Assembly (NCBI RefSeq): GCF_000264455.2
Contig: NC_017956.1
Location: 2,029,501-2,093,500 of the forward strand
DNA: 64,000 nt
Source: Tistrella mobilis KA081020-065
Lineage (GTDB): Bacteria > Pseudomonadota > Alphaproteobacteria > Tistrellales > Tistrellaceae
Direction of reading: 5' to 3'
A program made the position numbers and the translations under genes. The notes below the pieces were generated by a model, which had not been told where the DNA came from, did not search any database, and worked only from the letters and a program-made list of their open reading frames with translations. Positions 53,966 to 61,812 of this stretch are shown here, in pieces (the stretch's first letter is position 1; each line of letters opens with the position of its first letter).

Positions 53966-54006
53966 CCCCTCCCCGGCGACATGGCATCGTCTCCTTCAGA
54001 TACGCG

Positions 54007-54162
54007 ATTGCGACTTATTCTCATATATGCCGGCCGCTCGTGCAAGCCCCTGCGGGGGCCCTTCCCCCCTGACACGGCCGCACAAGATTTCGCCGCGGCT
54101 GCACAAGCCATGACCGTGGCGCATACCGGCGCAAGATCGTAATTGAAACTCATTCGCAATTG
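54007..54162. promoter_or_regulatory. divergent regulatory region with two Fur-like sites
   Basis: Two AT-rich words resemble iron boxes: ATTGCGACTTATTCTCATAT (from 54007), close to the regulator gene, and AATTGAAACTCATTCGCAAT (from 54141), close to the receptor. The second has AATTG-N11-CAATT symmetry. Placing them in the divergent promoter of a siderophore locus fits Fur control. The match is approximate and needs testing. Confidence 0.4.
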
Positions 54163-54199
54163 GGGCAAAGCAAGCCCTTCCGCCGGAGACCTGTGACCC

Positions 54200-56335
54200 A
54201 TGCGCCAGCCCTGCCCGTTCCTCGTTTTGCCCCTGCTCGCCACCGTCGCCACGGGGGCATTGATGGTCAGTCAGGCCCGCGCCGAGGATGCGCAGAGCCT
54301 GCCGTCGCTGGAGGTGGAGGACGAGCGGAGCTTCCCGTCGGATCCCGGCCGGACCGAGGGCAGCACCAGCTATGGCTCCGATCGTGTCGCCGTGGGCGGC
54401 AAGCAGGTGCGCGACATTCGCGAAGTGCCCCGTTCGGTCAGCGTCGCCACCCGCGCGCGAATGGACGACCAGAACATGACCCAGCTTGAAGACGTCGCGC
54501 GGCGCACGCCCGGCTTTCTGGCACTGACCAACGATCCCGGCCGGTCGAGCATCTTCGTGCGTGGCTACGAAATCGACAACGCCCTGGTCGACGGCCTGCC
54601 GGCACCGATCTCCAGCATCTACGGCACCCAGCCCGACCTTGCGATCTTCGATCGCGTCGAGCTGCTGCGCGGGCCCTCGGTGCTGTTCGGCGGCACGGGC
54701 GAGCCCGGCGGCATCGTCAATCTGGTCCGCAAGCGGCCGACCGAGATCTTCCAGGCCCGGGGCACGCTGGAGGCGGGGTCGTGGAACAATTACCGCGGGG
54801 TCGCCGACGTCTCCGGCCCGCTTTCCGCCGACGGCTCGATCCGTGGCCGGGTGGTCGGCGCCTATCAGGACCGGGAGAGCTTCACCGACGTGACCGAAAA
54901 CCAGGTCGGCGTCGGCTATGCCGCGATCGATGCCGATCTGGGTGAGGATACCCTGCTCTCGCTCGGCGCCTGGCGGCAGGAACGCGAGGCGACCCCGTTC
55001 AGCGGCCTGCCGGTCTCGACCACCGGCCAGTCGCTGGGCCTCAGCCGCTCGACCTTCGTGGGCGCCGACTGGAACCGGTTCGAGAACAGCTCCAATGAAG
55101 CCTCGGCCAGCCTCACCCATCGCTTCGGTGACGACAGCCGGCTGCAGTTCGGCGGCCGGGTGGCCGATCGCAGTGTCGATCTGAAATATGCCTATGGTTC
55201 CACCGCAGTGGATCCGGCCATCGGCACCACCGACCTCATCGCCATTCAGCGCCACTATGAAGAGCGCGCCTATGCGCTGGATGCCAATTATCTGAAGCCG
55301 ATCGAAGCCTTCGGGCAGCGTCATGAACTGCTGATCGGGGCGGACTGGCGGCGGTACGTCCAGTCCCTGGATGCCGGTACCGCCCGCGGCCTGGGCACGG
55401 TGAACGTCTACAACCCGTCATCCGACATCGCCGAGCCGGACATCGCCATCAGCCAGCGTACCCGCACCGAACCCGAACAGTTCGGCATCTACGCCCAGGC
55501 CACCATCCGCCCGGTCGAAGACTGGACCGTGCTTCTGGGCGGCCGCCTGGCCTGGGCCGAGACCCGGGTGACCAACCGCAACACCGGATCGGTGTCGAGC
55601 GTCAAAGACAGTGCAGAGTTCATTCCCGATGTCGGCATCGTCTACGACCTGACGCCCGACATCGCGCTCTACGCCAACTATTCCGGCATCTTTCAGCAGC
55701 AGACCGGCACCAATGCCGCCCTGGAAGCACTCAACCCGCGCACCGGAGAGCAGTACGAACTGGGCGTGAAGGCGAAGCTTGGCGACAGCGGACTGCTCGG
55801 CACCTTCGACGTCTTCCGGATGCGCGACAAGGACCGGGCGGTCGCGGTGAGCGGGACCACCTACTATGCCGAGGGCGCAGAGGTCGAATCCCGCGGCGTC
55901 GAGGCCGAGATCGCCGGCACCATCCTGCCGGGCTGGGAAGTCGAGGCCGGCTATACCTATACCCGCACCGAATACCTCAAGAACGCCACCACCGCGTCCG
56001 GCGGTACTTACAGCACCTATACGCCGAAGCATGTGGTCTCGGCCTTCACCCGCTACACCTTCCAGGACGGGCCGATGGCTGGCGTGCATCTGGGCGGCGG
56101 CGTGCGCTGGCTCAGCTCGTTCTACAATGTCGCCGGCAATCTCAAGATCGAAGAAGACGGCTATGTCGTGACCGACCTTCAGGCCGGCTGGGGCTTCGCG
56201 CCCGGCTATGACGTCACGCTCTCGGTCAACAACGTCTTCGACGAAGTCTATTACGACCGGGTCGGCGGTGCGGGGTTGTTCAACTATTACGGCGCGCCAC
56301 GCAACGTGCTGCTGTCGCTCAAGGCCAGCTTCTGA
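54200..56335 (+). CDS. TonB-dependent siderophore receptor
   Basis: This 711-residue outer-membrane protein has a signal peptide (LLATVATGALMVSQARAED), a plug domain (VRDIREVPRSVSVATRARMD, MTQLEDVARRTPGFLAL, FVRGYEIDNALVDGLPAP, FDRVELLRGPSVLFGGTGEP) and a 22-strand-type barrel ending in LLSLKASF with a terminal Phe. The plug words are those of the FhuA/FpvA ferric-siderophore group. The siderophore is unknown and no biosynthesis genes are in view. The next gene is a DUF2218 protein. Confidence 0.93.
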   Translation: MRQPCPFLVLPLLATVATGALMVSQARAEDAQSLPSLEVEDERSFPSDPGRTEGSTSYGSDRVAVGGKQVRDIREVPRSVSVATRARMDDQNMTQLEDVARRTPGFLALTNDPGRSSIFVRGYEIDNALVDGLPAPISSIYGTQPDLAIFDRVELLRGPSVLFGGTGEPGGIVNLVRKRPTEIFQARGTLEAGSWNNYRGVADVSGPLSADGSIRGRVVGAYQDRESFTDVTENQVGVGYAAIDADLGEDTLLSLGAWRQEREATPFSGLPVSTTGQSLGLSRSTFVGADWNRFENSSNEASASLTHRFGDDSRLQFGGRVADRSVDLKYAYGSTAVDPAIGTTDLIAIQRHYEERAYALDANYLKPIEAFGQRHELLIGADWRRYVQSLDAGTARGLGTVNVYNPSSDIAEPDIAISQRTRTEPEQFGIYAQATIRPVEDWTVLLGGRLAWAETRVTNRNTGSVSSVKDSAEFIPDVGIVYDLTPDIALYANYSGIFQQQTGTNAALEALNPRTGEQYELGVKAKLGDSGLLGTFDVFRMRDKDRAVAVSGTTYYAEGAEVESRGVEAEIAGTILPGWEVEAGYTYTRTEYLKNATTASGGTYSTYTPKHVVSAFTRYTFQDGPMAGVHLGGGVRWLSSFYNVAGNLKIEEDGYVVTDLQAGWGFAPGYDVTLSVNNVFDEVYYDRVGGAGLFNYYGAPRNVLLSLKASF

Positions 56336-56366
56336 ACGAATGAGAAAGCTCCGAGGACGCCGTCGC

Positions 56367-56660
56367 ATGCCCCGTTCCGAAGCCCGCGTGGTCACCCAAC
56401 TCGGCCAGCGCTACATGACCCTGCTCTGCCGGCATTTCCGACACAAGGTGCCGGCAGAGGTCACCGGCGACACCGCCCGTGCCGATTTCCCCTGGGGGGC
56501 GGTCGCCCGGATGGCCGCAACCCCGGACCATCTGCAGGTGACCTGCACGGCAGGCAACCCCGCCGACCTTGCCCGCACCCAGGACGTGATCGCCATCCAC
56601 CTCGCCCGCTTCGCCTTCCGCGACAAGCCCGAGATCATCTGGCAGCCGCTGCCCGACTGA
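56367..56660 (+). CDS. DUF2218 domain-containing protein
   Basis: This 97-residue protein contains RVVTQLGQRYMTLLCRHFRHK, the typical DUF2218 opening, and ends with a segment around EIIWQPLP. DUF2218 proteins are small, of unknown function, and often neighbour iron-siderophore genes, as here. The start at 56367 has GAGGA about 10 nt before it; an in-frame ATG at 56340 is possible. It ends directly against the convergent alkB gene. Confidence 0.85.
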   Translation: MPRSEARVVTQLGQRYMTLLCRHFRHKVPAEVTGDTARADFPWGAVARMAATPDHLQVTCTAGNPADLARTQDVIAIHLARFAFRDKPEIIWQPLPD

Positions 56661-57311
56661 TCAGCGCCCGCCTCCGGCGCAGCGGAAGGTGATGTTGATC
56701 CGCCGCTGCCCGGTCGCCGGGTGGGATCCGTCGCGCAGCTCTTTCACCCCGTGATGGGCAAGCCGCCAGGCGCCGCCCCAGACCACGACATCGCCATGGA
56801 CCAGGTCGATATTGGTGACCGGATCCCTGCGCGACGGCCCGCCGAACTGGAACACCGCCGGCAGGCCGAGCGAGACCGAGACGATCGGCTGGGTGAGATC
56901 GCCCTCGTCACGATCCTGATGCATGCCCAGCCGTGCGCCAGGGGTGTAGAGATTGATCAGACAGGCATCGGGCCGGAAGCCGGGGAAACCGGCCGCCGTT
57001 GCGGCCCGATCGGCAAGGTCCCCGAAGAGCGCCGGCATCTCCGGCCAGGGGCGGCCACTCTCGGGGTCGATCGGATCGTAGCGATAGCCGCGCCGGTCCG
57101 ACACCCAGCCGAGCCGGCCGCAATTGGTCATGGCCACCGACATGCGGCGCCCGCCCGGCGTTATCAGATGCCGGAAAGGCGCCGCGGCGGTGACGGCCTG
57201 AACCGCCTGCAGCAGGCCGGCCGCAACCGGCAGCGCGAAACCATCGAGCAGATGCGCACCGGGCGCGCTCCGCCGCGGCAGATCGTCGAAGAGCAGGCCG
57301 TTGGCGGGCAT
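56661..57311 (-). CDS. alkB: alpha-ketoglutarate-dependent DNA dioxygenase AlkB
   Basis: This 216-residue Fe(II)/2-oxoglutarate enzyme removes alkyl groups from N1-methyladenine, N3-methylcytosine and similar lesions. Iron ligands are His131 and Asp133 (HQD) and His187 (AHHGV). Arg204 and Arg210 near the C-terminus bind the cosubstrate. These numbers match E. coli AlkB closely. TNCGRLGWVSDRRGYRY is the nucleotide-recognition region. It lies 17 nt downstream of a second 2OG oxygenase. Confidence 0.95.
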   Translation of the reverse strand: MPANGLLFDDLPRRSAPGAHLLDGFALPVAAGLLQAVQAVTAAAPFRHLITPGGRRMSVAMTNCGRLGWVSDRRGYRYDPIDPESGRPWPEMPALFGDLADRAATAAGFPGFRPDACLINLYTPGARLGMHQDRDEGDLTQPIVSVSLGLPAVFQFGGPSRRDPVTNIDLVHGDVVVWGGAWRLAHHGVKELRDGSHPATGQRRINITFRCAGGGR

Positions 57312-57328
57312 GAGGCCGTTCCTCTCCG

Positions 57329-58042
57329 TCAGGCGGCGTCATGGAAGATGATGCCGAGCGTCCGCCGCCGGCCGCTCCGCACCCGTGCCACCCCGTGGCG
57401 CATGGTGACGCGATAGTCGCCGCGCGATCCCCTGACCGGCCGCTGATTGACCGCAAAGATCACGGCATCCCCTTGCCCCAGCGGCACGACATCGGGCCGC
57501 GACTGCATGCGCGGGCGCTGCTCGGTCAGCACGAATTCGCCCCCGGTAAAGTCACGGCCGGGCGCCGAAAGCAGCACCGCGATCTGCAGCGGGAAGACAT
57601 GCGCGCCATAGAGATCCTGGTGCAGGCAGTTATAGTCCCCGGGGCCGTAGTCGAGCAGCAGCGGCGTGGGCCGCCTCTGGCCGGCGGCGTGGCAGCGGGC
57701 GATGAAGTCGCGATGCGTGTCGGGGAACCGGACATCCAGGCCCATCCGCTGATGCCAGCCATGAGCGATCGGCACCAGATACGGCCAGGCCACCTCCCTG
57801 ATGGCCAAGACCAGTTCGGGCAGCGGATGCGCGAAGTACTTGTAGCGGCCCTGCCCGAAGCCATGCCGGGCCATGATCACCTCCGACCGGAAACCCTCCT
57901 CCCGCTCGTAGAGCCCCGCAAGCGCCGCGCAGCTCCGTTCATCGAACAAGCCTGGCAGCACTGCCCGGCCGCCTGCATCCAGATCGCCGGCGACGGCGCT
58001 CCAGTCGGTGGTGTTCAGCCGGGCGATCGGGTGTTGCTGCAT
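57329..58042 (-). CDS. 2OG-Fe(II) oxygenase
   Basis: This 237-residue oxygenase has the facial triad His141-x-Asp143 (LHQDLYG) and His216 (RHGVAR), with Arg226/227 as likely cosubstrate ligand. The N-terminal half has YKYFAHPLPELVLAIREVAWPYL and PTPLLLDYGPGDYNCLHQD, typical of a family commonly found beside alkB or ada. Its substrate is not established. The order on the strand (this gene, then alkB 17 nt later) points to a shared transcript and role in alkylation damage. Confidence 0.85.
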   Translation of the reverse strand: MQQHPIARLNTTDWSAVAGDLDAGGRAVLPGLFDERSCAALAGLYEREEGFRSEVIMARHGFGQGRYKYFAHPLPELVLAIREVAWPYLVPIAHGWHQRMGLDVRFPDTHRDFIARCHAAGQRRPTPLLLDYGPGDYNCLHQDLYGAHVFPLQIAVLLSAPGRDFTGGEFVLTEQRPRMQSRPDVVPLGQGDAVIFAVNQRPVRGSRGDYRVTMRHGVARVRSGRRRTLGIIFHDAA

Positions 58043-58072
58043 GGGGGCCTCTCGGTCGGATCAGATGGGAAA

Positions 58073-58099
58073 GACGGAACCGGATCATGCGGTTCCGTC
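58073..58099 (-). terminator. possible terminator after pyruvate kinase
   Basis: A 9-bp perfect stem (58073-58081 with 58091-58099) around 9 nt is followed on the minus strand by TTTCCC. It could partly end transcription between pyk and the 2OG oxygenase. Confidence 0.4.
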
Positions 58100-58132
58100 C
58101 CGTCTCCCGCACCTCGCGGCCGGACAGAGAAG

Positions 58133-59560
58133 TCAGTTTCCGTCGGCGCGGACCACCCGGATGTTGTTGGTCGACCCCGCCTGCCCGAAGGGGATGCCGG
58201 CCACCACCACCACCGGATCGGCGGGCCCGGCCAGTTCCTGCTCCATCACCGTGCGGGTCGCCTTCTCCACCATCTCCTCATAGGAATGGATTTCTTCCGA
58301 GAGCACGCTGTGCGCGCCCCAGAGCAGGCAAAGCCGCCGCGAGACAGGCAGGTTCGGGGTCGTCGCCAGGATCTGCGCGGCGGGGCGACGGCGAGCGATG
58401 CGGGCTGCGGTCGTGCCGCTGGAGGTGAAGGCCACCAGCGCCGGAGCACCGAGTGCCACGGCGAGGTCGGCGGCGGCAGCGGCCACCGCATGCGGCGCGC
58501 TGGTTTCCTCACGCGGGCCCGAGGCATCGACGATGCTGCGGTAGAATTTGTGCTGCTCGGTACGGCGGATGATCCGGTCCATCATCTCCACCGCTTCCAC
58601 CGGATATTGACCGGCGGCCGATTCGGCCGAGAGCATCACCGCATCCGCCCCGTCATAGATCGCCGTCGCGACGTCGGAGGCTTCGGCGCGTGTCGGCGTC
58701 GGGGCCGCGACCATCGAATCGAGCATCTGCGTCGCCACGATCACCGGCTTGGCGGCGAAGCGGCAGGCACGCACCAGCTCTTTCTGCCGGCCGGGCACGT
58801 CCTCGGGCGGGATCTCCACGCCCAGATCGCCCCGGGCGACCATCACCGCATCTGCGAGTGCGACGATCTCGTCGACATGGTCCAGCGCCGAGGGCTTTTC
58901 GACCTTGGCGACGAGCCCTGCCCGATCGCCGATCAGCCCGCGCGCCTCCAGCAGATCACCCGGCCGCTGCACGAAAGAGAGCGCCACCCAGTCGACCCCC
59001 AGCTCCAGCCCGAAGGCCAGATCCGCGCGGTCCTTGGGGGTCAGCGGCGACATGTCGAGCACCGTGCCGGGCAGGTTCACGCCCTTGCGGTTGGAGATGA
59101 CGCCGCCGATCTCCACCTCGGCATCGATATGGTCGTCGCCGAGGCCGGTAACCCGCAGCCGGACCCGGCCGTCATCGATCAGCAGATGATGGCCGGGCAA
59201 CACCGCCGCAAAGATCTCGGGATGCGGCAAGGGGATCGCCTCCGGTCCGCCCTCGCTGCCGTTCAGCACGAAGCGCAGCGCCTGACCGGGCGTGACCTCG
59301 ATCCGGCCGTCACGGATGGTGCCGACCCGGATCTTGGGGCCCTGAAGATCCTGCAGAATGCCGATCGGCCGGTGATGCTTGTCTTCCAGCGCCCGGATGG
59401 CGGCATGGACCCGGGCATGGTCGTCATGGCTGCCATGGCTGAAATTCAGCCGGAAGGTATCCACCCCGGCGCGAAACAGCGCCTCGAGCATGGCCGGGTC
59501 CGCACTCGCGGGTCCGACGGTTGCGACGATCTTGGCGCGACGCTTGCGGCGCATGATCAC
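58133..59560 (-). CDS. pyk: pyruvate kinase
   Basis: This 475-residue glycolytic enzyme makes pyruvate and ATP from phosphoenolpyruvate and ADP. RRAKIVATVGPASAD, FRLNFSHGS, VEIPPEDVPGRQKELV and the MLDSMVAAPTPTRAEASDVA region are pyruvate-kinase signatures (catalytic Lys in LVAKVEKPSAL). The GTG at 59560 overlaps the stop of the DUF4130 gene (GTGA), so the two are coupled; an ATG at 59554 is the alternative. A glycolytic gene behind two DNA-repair-type genes is unusual. Confidence 0.96.
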   Translation of the reverse strand: MIMRRKRRAKIVATVGPASADPAMLEALFRAGVDTFRLNFSHGSHDDHARVHAAIRALEDKHHRPIGILQDLQGPKIRVGTIRDGRIEVTPGQALRFVLNGSEGGPEAIPLPHPEIFAAVLPGHHLLIDDGRVRLRVTGLGDDHIDAEVEIGGVISNRKGVNLPGTVLDMSPLTPKDRADLAFGLELGVDWVALSFVQRPGDLLEARGLIGDRAGLVAKVEKPSALDHVDEIVALADAVMVARGDLGVEIPPEDVPGRQKELVRACRFAAKPVIVATQMLDSMVAAPTPTRAEASDVATAIYDGADAVMLSAESAAGQYPVEAVEMMDRIIRRTEQHKFYRSIVDASGPREETSAPHAVAAAAADLAVALGAPALVAFTSSGTTAARIARRRPAAQILATTPNLPVSRRLCLLWGAHSVLSEEIHSYEEMVEKATRTVMEQELAGPADPVVVVAGIPFGQAGSTNNIRVVRADGN

Positions 59561-60531
59561 GAACGGCCCCTGGGGCCGCCTCCCTCGTCATGACTGGGGC
59601 CGCCGGGGGCGACCATGGGATCGGCAAGCATGGGCTGCGCCGATCCCGGTTGCAAGTCTCCCGGTGACAAGTCTCCCGGTGAGGGGCCGTCGCGCGCGCC
59701 CGTCTTCACCCGCCGTGCCGCCAGACGGTGATGAAAGGCCGGCGCCGGGCGCCCGGCCGTTTCGGCCATGCCCCGCACCCGGGCCTCCGCCCCGGCGATC
59801 AGCTCCGGGATCAGGGCGGCTTCGGGCAGGTTCGCCCAGTACTTCACCGGCATTTCCGCGCGCATCGCCCTGGGTTTCAACCGAGCCGGATTGAAGATGC
59901 CGGCGTAATAGGTCAGCCACAACGCCTCGGTTTCGTCGGCCAGATCCGGGCGCGTGGCGGGTTCGGTCGAGACCGTCAACGTGGTGCCGTCGAAAGCGGC
60001 ACTGCCGCGCGGTGTCAGGATCATCCAGTCCATATCGGCGAAGCGGCCCCGGAAGAAGGGGGCGGTGCGGGCAACGACGTAGTGATCGGGCTCGAACCAG
60101 GCGACGAAACGCCGCCGGCCGGTCGGGCCCGGCGGCCCCGCCTCGCGGAAGCGCACGAAAGCGGTCATCTTATGGGCATCGCGCCGCACCGCCTTCTCCA
60201 GCCGCGTCGCTGCGACGACATCCGGATCGGTGCGCTGCCCAAGCAGCTGCCGGTCCTGGACCAGACGCCAGAGCAGACGGTAGAGCAGTCCGAACCGGAC
60301 CGGATCGGCATGGCAGATCACCGACCGGGCAAGGTCGAGAAAAGCCGCCGGCACGCCCGGTGCCTCGGCGCCGGGGGCCGGATCGGGAAGGGGCGGCGGC
60401 GGATCGAACAATTGCCCCCCGTCCGCCGGTTCCCAGGCCACCCTTTCGGGCGGCACCCCGGCCATCAGCAGGGCGCGCGCCGCCCGCCGCCATTCCTCGA
60501 AATCTCCCCGTCCGGTCAACGCGGCCCGCAT
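59557..60531 (-). CDS. DUF4130 / TIGR03915-type putative DNA repair protein
   Basis: This 324-residue protein matches the family that always accompanies a DNA-repair radical SAM protein. Landmarks are FGLLYRLLWRLVQDRQLL, AHKMTAFVRFRE, FVAWFEPDHYVVARTAPFF, MDWMILTPRGSAAFD and LWLTYYAGIFNPARLKPRAM. In many bacteria a uracil-DNA glycosylase domain (UdgX-type) follows in the same chain. Here the protein ends soon after the DUF4130 part in a Gly/Pro-rich tail with a duplicated SPGDL unit. It lies 15 nt after the radical SAM gene and overlaps pyk by 4 nt. Confidence 0.85.
   Translation of the reverse strand: MRAALTGRGDFEEWRRAARALLMAGVPPERVAWEPADGGQLFDPPPPLPDPAPGAEAPGVPAAFLDLARSVICHADPVRFGLLYRLLWRLVQDRQLLGQRTDPDVVAATRLEKAVRRDAHKMTAFVRFREAGPPGPTGRRRFVAWFEPDHYVVARTAPFFRGRFADMDWMILTPRGSAAFDGTTLTVSTEPATRPDLADETEALWLTYYAGIFNPARLKPRAMRAEMPVKYWANLPEAALIPELIAGAEARVRGMAETAGRPAPAFHHRLAARRVKTGARDGPSPGDLSPGDLQPGSAQPMLADPMVAPGGPSHDEGGGPRGRS
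59655..59682 (-). repeat. 15-bp tandem repeat in the DUF4130 tail
   Basis: The unit with core TCTCCCGGTGA on the plus strand occurs twice in direct succession at a 15-bp period, encoding SPGDL twice. It lies in the non-conserved C-terminal tail. Confidence 0.6.
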
Positions 60532-60546
60532 GCGGCTCCTCCCGGT

Positions 60547-61776
60547 TCAGAACAGTGCCAGCTGTGCCGGCGGCGCCACCAGCGCCCGCAGATCCTCGCG
60601 ATCGATCAGCCTGAGCGGCGTCCAGCCCCGGGCGGTGATGAAGGGCTTCACCTTGGGCAGCGACACGCGCAGCCGCCCCAGATCATCAAGCCCCAGCCGA
60701 CGATACCGCCTTGCCGACAGGATCGCCGTGACGGTCTTCACCCCGAACCCCGGCACCCTGAGCAGCATCTCCCGCGGCGCCCCGTTAACATCGACGGGGA
60801 AGAGCTGGCGGTTCACCAACGCCCAGGCGAGTTTGGGATCGATTTCCAGATCGAGCATGCCGTCCGGCCGGCCGGCGGTGATCTCACCCGGCGCGAAGCC
60901 ATAGAAGCGGAACAGCCAGTCCGCCTGATAGAGCCGATGCTCGCGTTCCAGCGGCGGGCGAACCGGCGGCAGCCGGCGCGAAGCTTCTGGAATAGGGCTG
61001 AAGGCCGAGTAGTAGACCCGCCGCAGCCCATAGGCCTCATAGAGCCCGCCGGCCGTGGCCAGGATCCCGGCGTCGCTGGTCTCGCAGGCGCCGACGATCA
61101 TCTGGGTCGACTGTCCGGCCGGCGCGAAGCGGTGCCGCTTCCGGGTGCGCAGGGTTGGCTCGGCGCTCTCTTCGATCCGTGCGCGGATGCCGCCCATGGC
61201 TCTCCGGATCTCCTGCGGCCGCTTCTCGGGGGCAAGCTCGGCGAGAGCCCGTTCGGTCGGCAGTTCGACATTGATCGACAGCCGGTCGGCGAACAGCCCG
61301 GCCTCCGCGATCAGCTCCGGCGCGGCATCGGGGATGGTCTTCAGATGGATATAGCCACGAAAGCCGTGGGTGAGCCTCAGCTCGCGCGCCACCCGCACCA
61401 GTTCGGCCATCGTGTGATCGGGGGAGCGGATGATGCCCGACGACAGGAACAGCCCTTCGATGTAGTTGCGTCGATAGAATTCGAGCGTCAGCCAGACCAC
61501 CTCTTCCGGCGTGAACCGCGCCCGGGCGACATTGCTGGAGGACCGGTTGATGCAATAGGCGCAGTCGTAGATGCAGAAATTGGTCAGCAGGATCTTGAGC
61601 AGAGAGATGCAGCGCCCGTCCGGCGCATAGGCGTGGCAGATGCCCATGCCGGTGGTGGAGCCGAGCCCGCCGGTCGCCGCCGAATCGCGCCGGCCACCGC
61701 CACTCGATGCGCAGGAGGCATCGTATTTGGCGGCGTCGGACAGGATGGCCAGACGGTCTTTCAGCGACATCTTCAT
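60547..61776 (-). CDS. putative DNA modification/repair radical SAM protein
   Basis: This 409-residue protein is of the TIGR03916 kind. The radical SAM cluster motif is CIYDCAYC (Cys68, Cys72, Cys75). GICHAYAPDGRCISLLKIL, FTPEEVVWLTLEFYRRNYIE and LFLSSGIIRSPDHTM are family words. The C-terminus has a helix-hairpin-helix segment (LLRVPGFGVKTVTAILSARR) suited to DNA contact. It is paired with DUF4130 in the same operon, the usual arrangement. A LexA box overlaps its promoter. A second ATG lies two codons downstream (61770). Confidence 0.92.
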   Translation of the reverse strand: MKMSLKDRLAILSDAAKYDASCASSGGGRRDSAATGGLGSTTGMGICHAYAPDGRCISLLKILLTNFCIYDCAYCINRSSSNVARARFTPEEVVWLTLEFYRRNYIEGLFLSSGIIRSPDHTMAELVRVARELRLTHGFRGYIHLKTIPDAAPELIAEAGLFADRLSINVELPTERALAELAPEKRPQEIRRAMGGIRARIEESAEPTLRTRKRHRFAPAGQSTQMIVGACETSDAGILATAGGLYEAYGLRRVYYSAFSPIPEASRRLPPVRPPLEREHRLYQADWLFRFYGFAPGEITAGRPDGMLDLEIDPKLAWALVNRQLFPVDVNGAPREMLLRVPGFGVKTVTAILSARRYRRLGLDDLGRLRVSLPKVKPFITARGWTPLRLIDREDLRALVAPPAQLALF

Positions 61777-61780
61777 GGAT

Positions 61781-61795
61781 GTTCACTATATGTTC
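61781..61795 (-). promoter_or_regulatory. LexA box (SOS operator) of the radical SAM operon
   Basis: GTTCACTATATGTTC is a perfect copy of the alphaproteobacterial LexA site GTTC-N7-GTTC. It ends 5 nt before the radical SAM start codon and covers the -10 element. LexA binding would block the promoter until DNA damage. Confidence 0.9.
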
Positions 61796-61812
61796 TGAAG
61801 GCGGCCGGTCAA
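61785..61812 (-). promoter_or_regulatory. promoter of the radical SAM operon
   Basis: On the minus strand TTGACC (61812-61807), 16 nt and TATAGT (61790-61785) form a strong promoter. Only 8 nt separate TATAGT from the ATG at 61776, so transcription should start at or next to that codon. The -35 box overlaps the end of the upstream cation-transporter gene. Confidence 0.75.

Noticed and set aside
57341-59593. A 750-codon open frame on the plus strand
   Set aside because: It is antisense to pyk and the 2OG oxygenase, both with catalytic motifs; no independent support.
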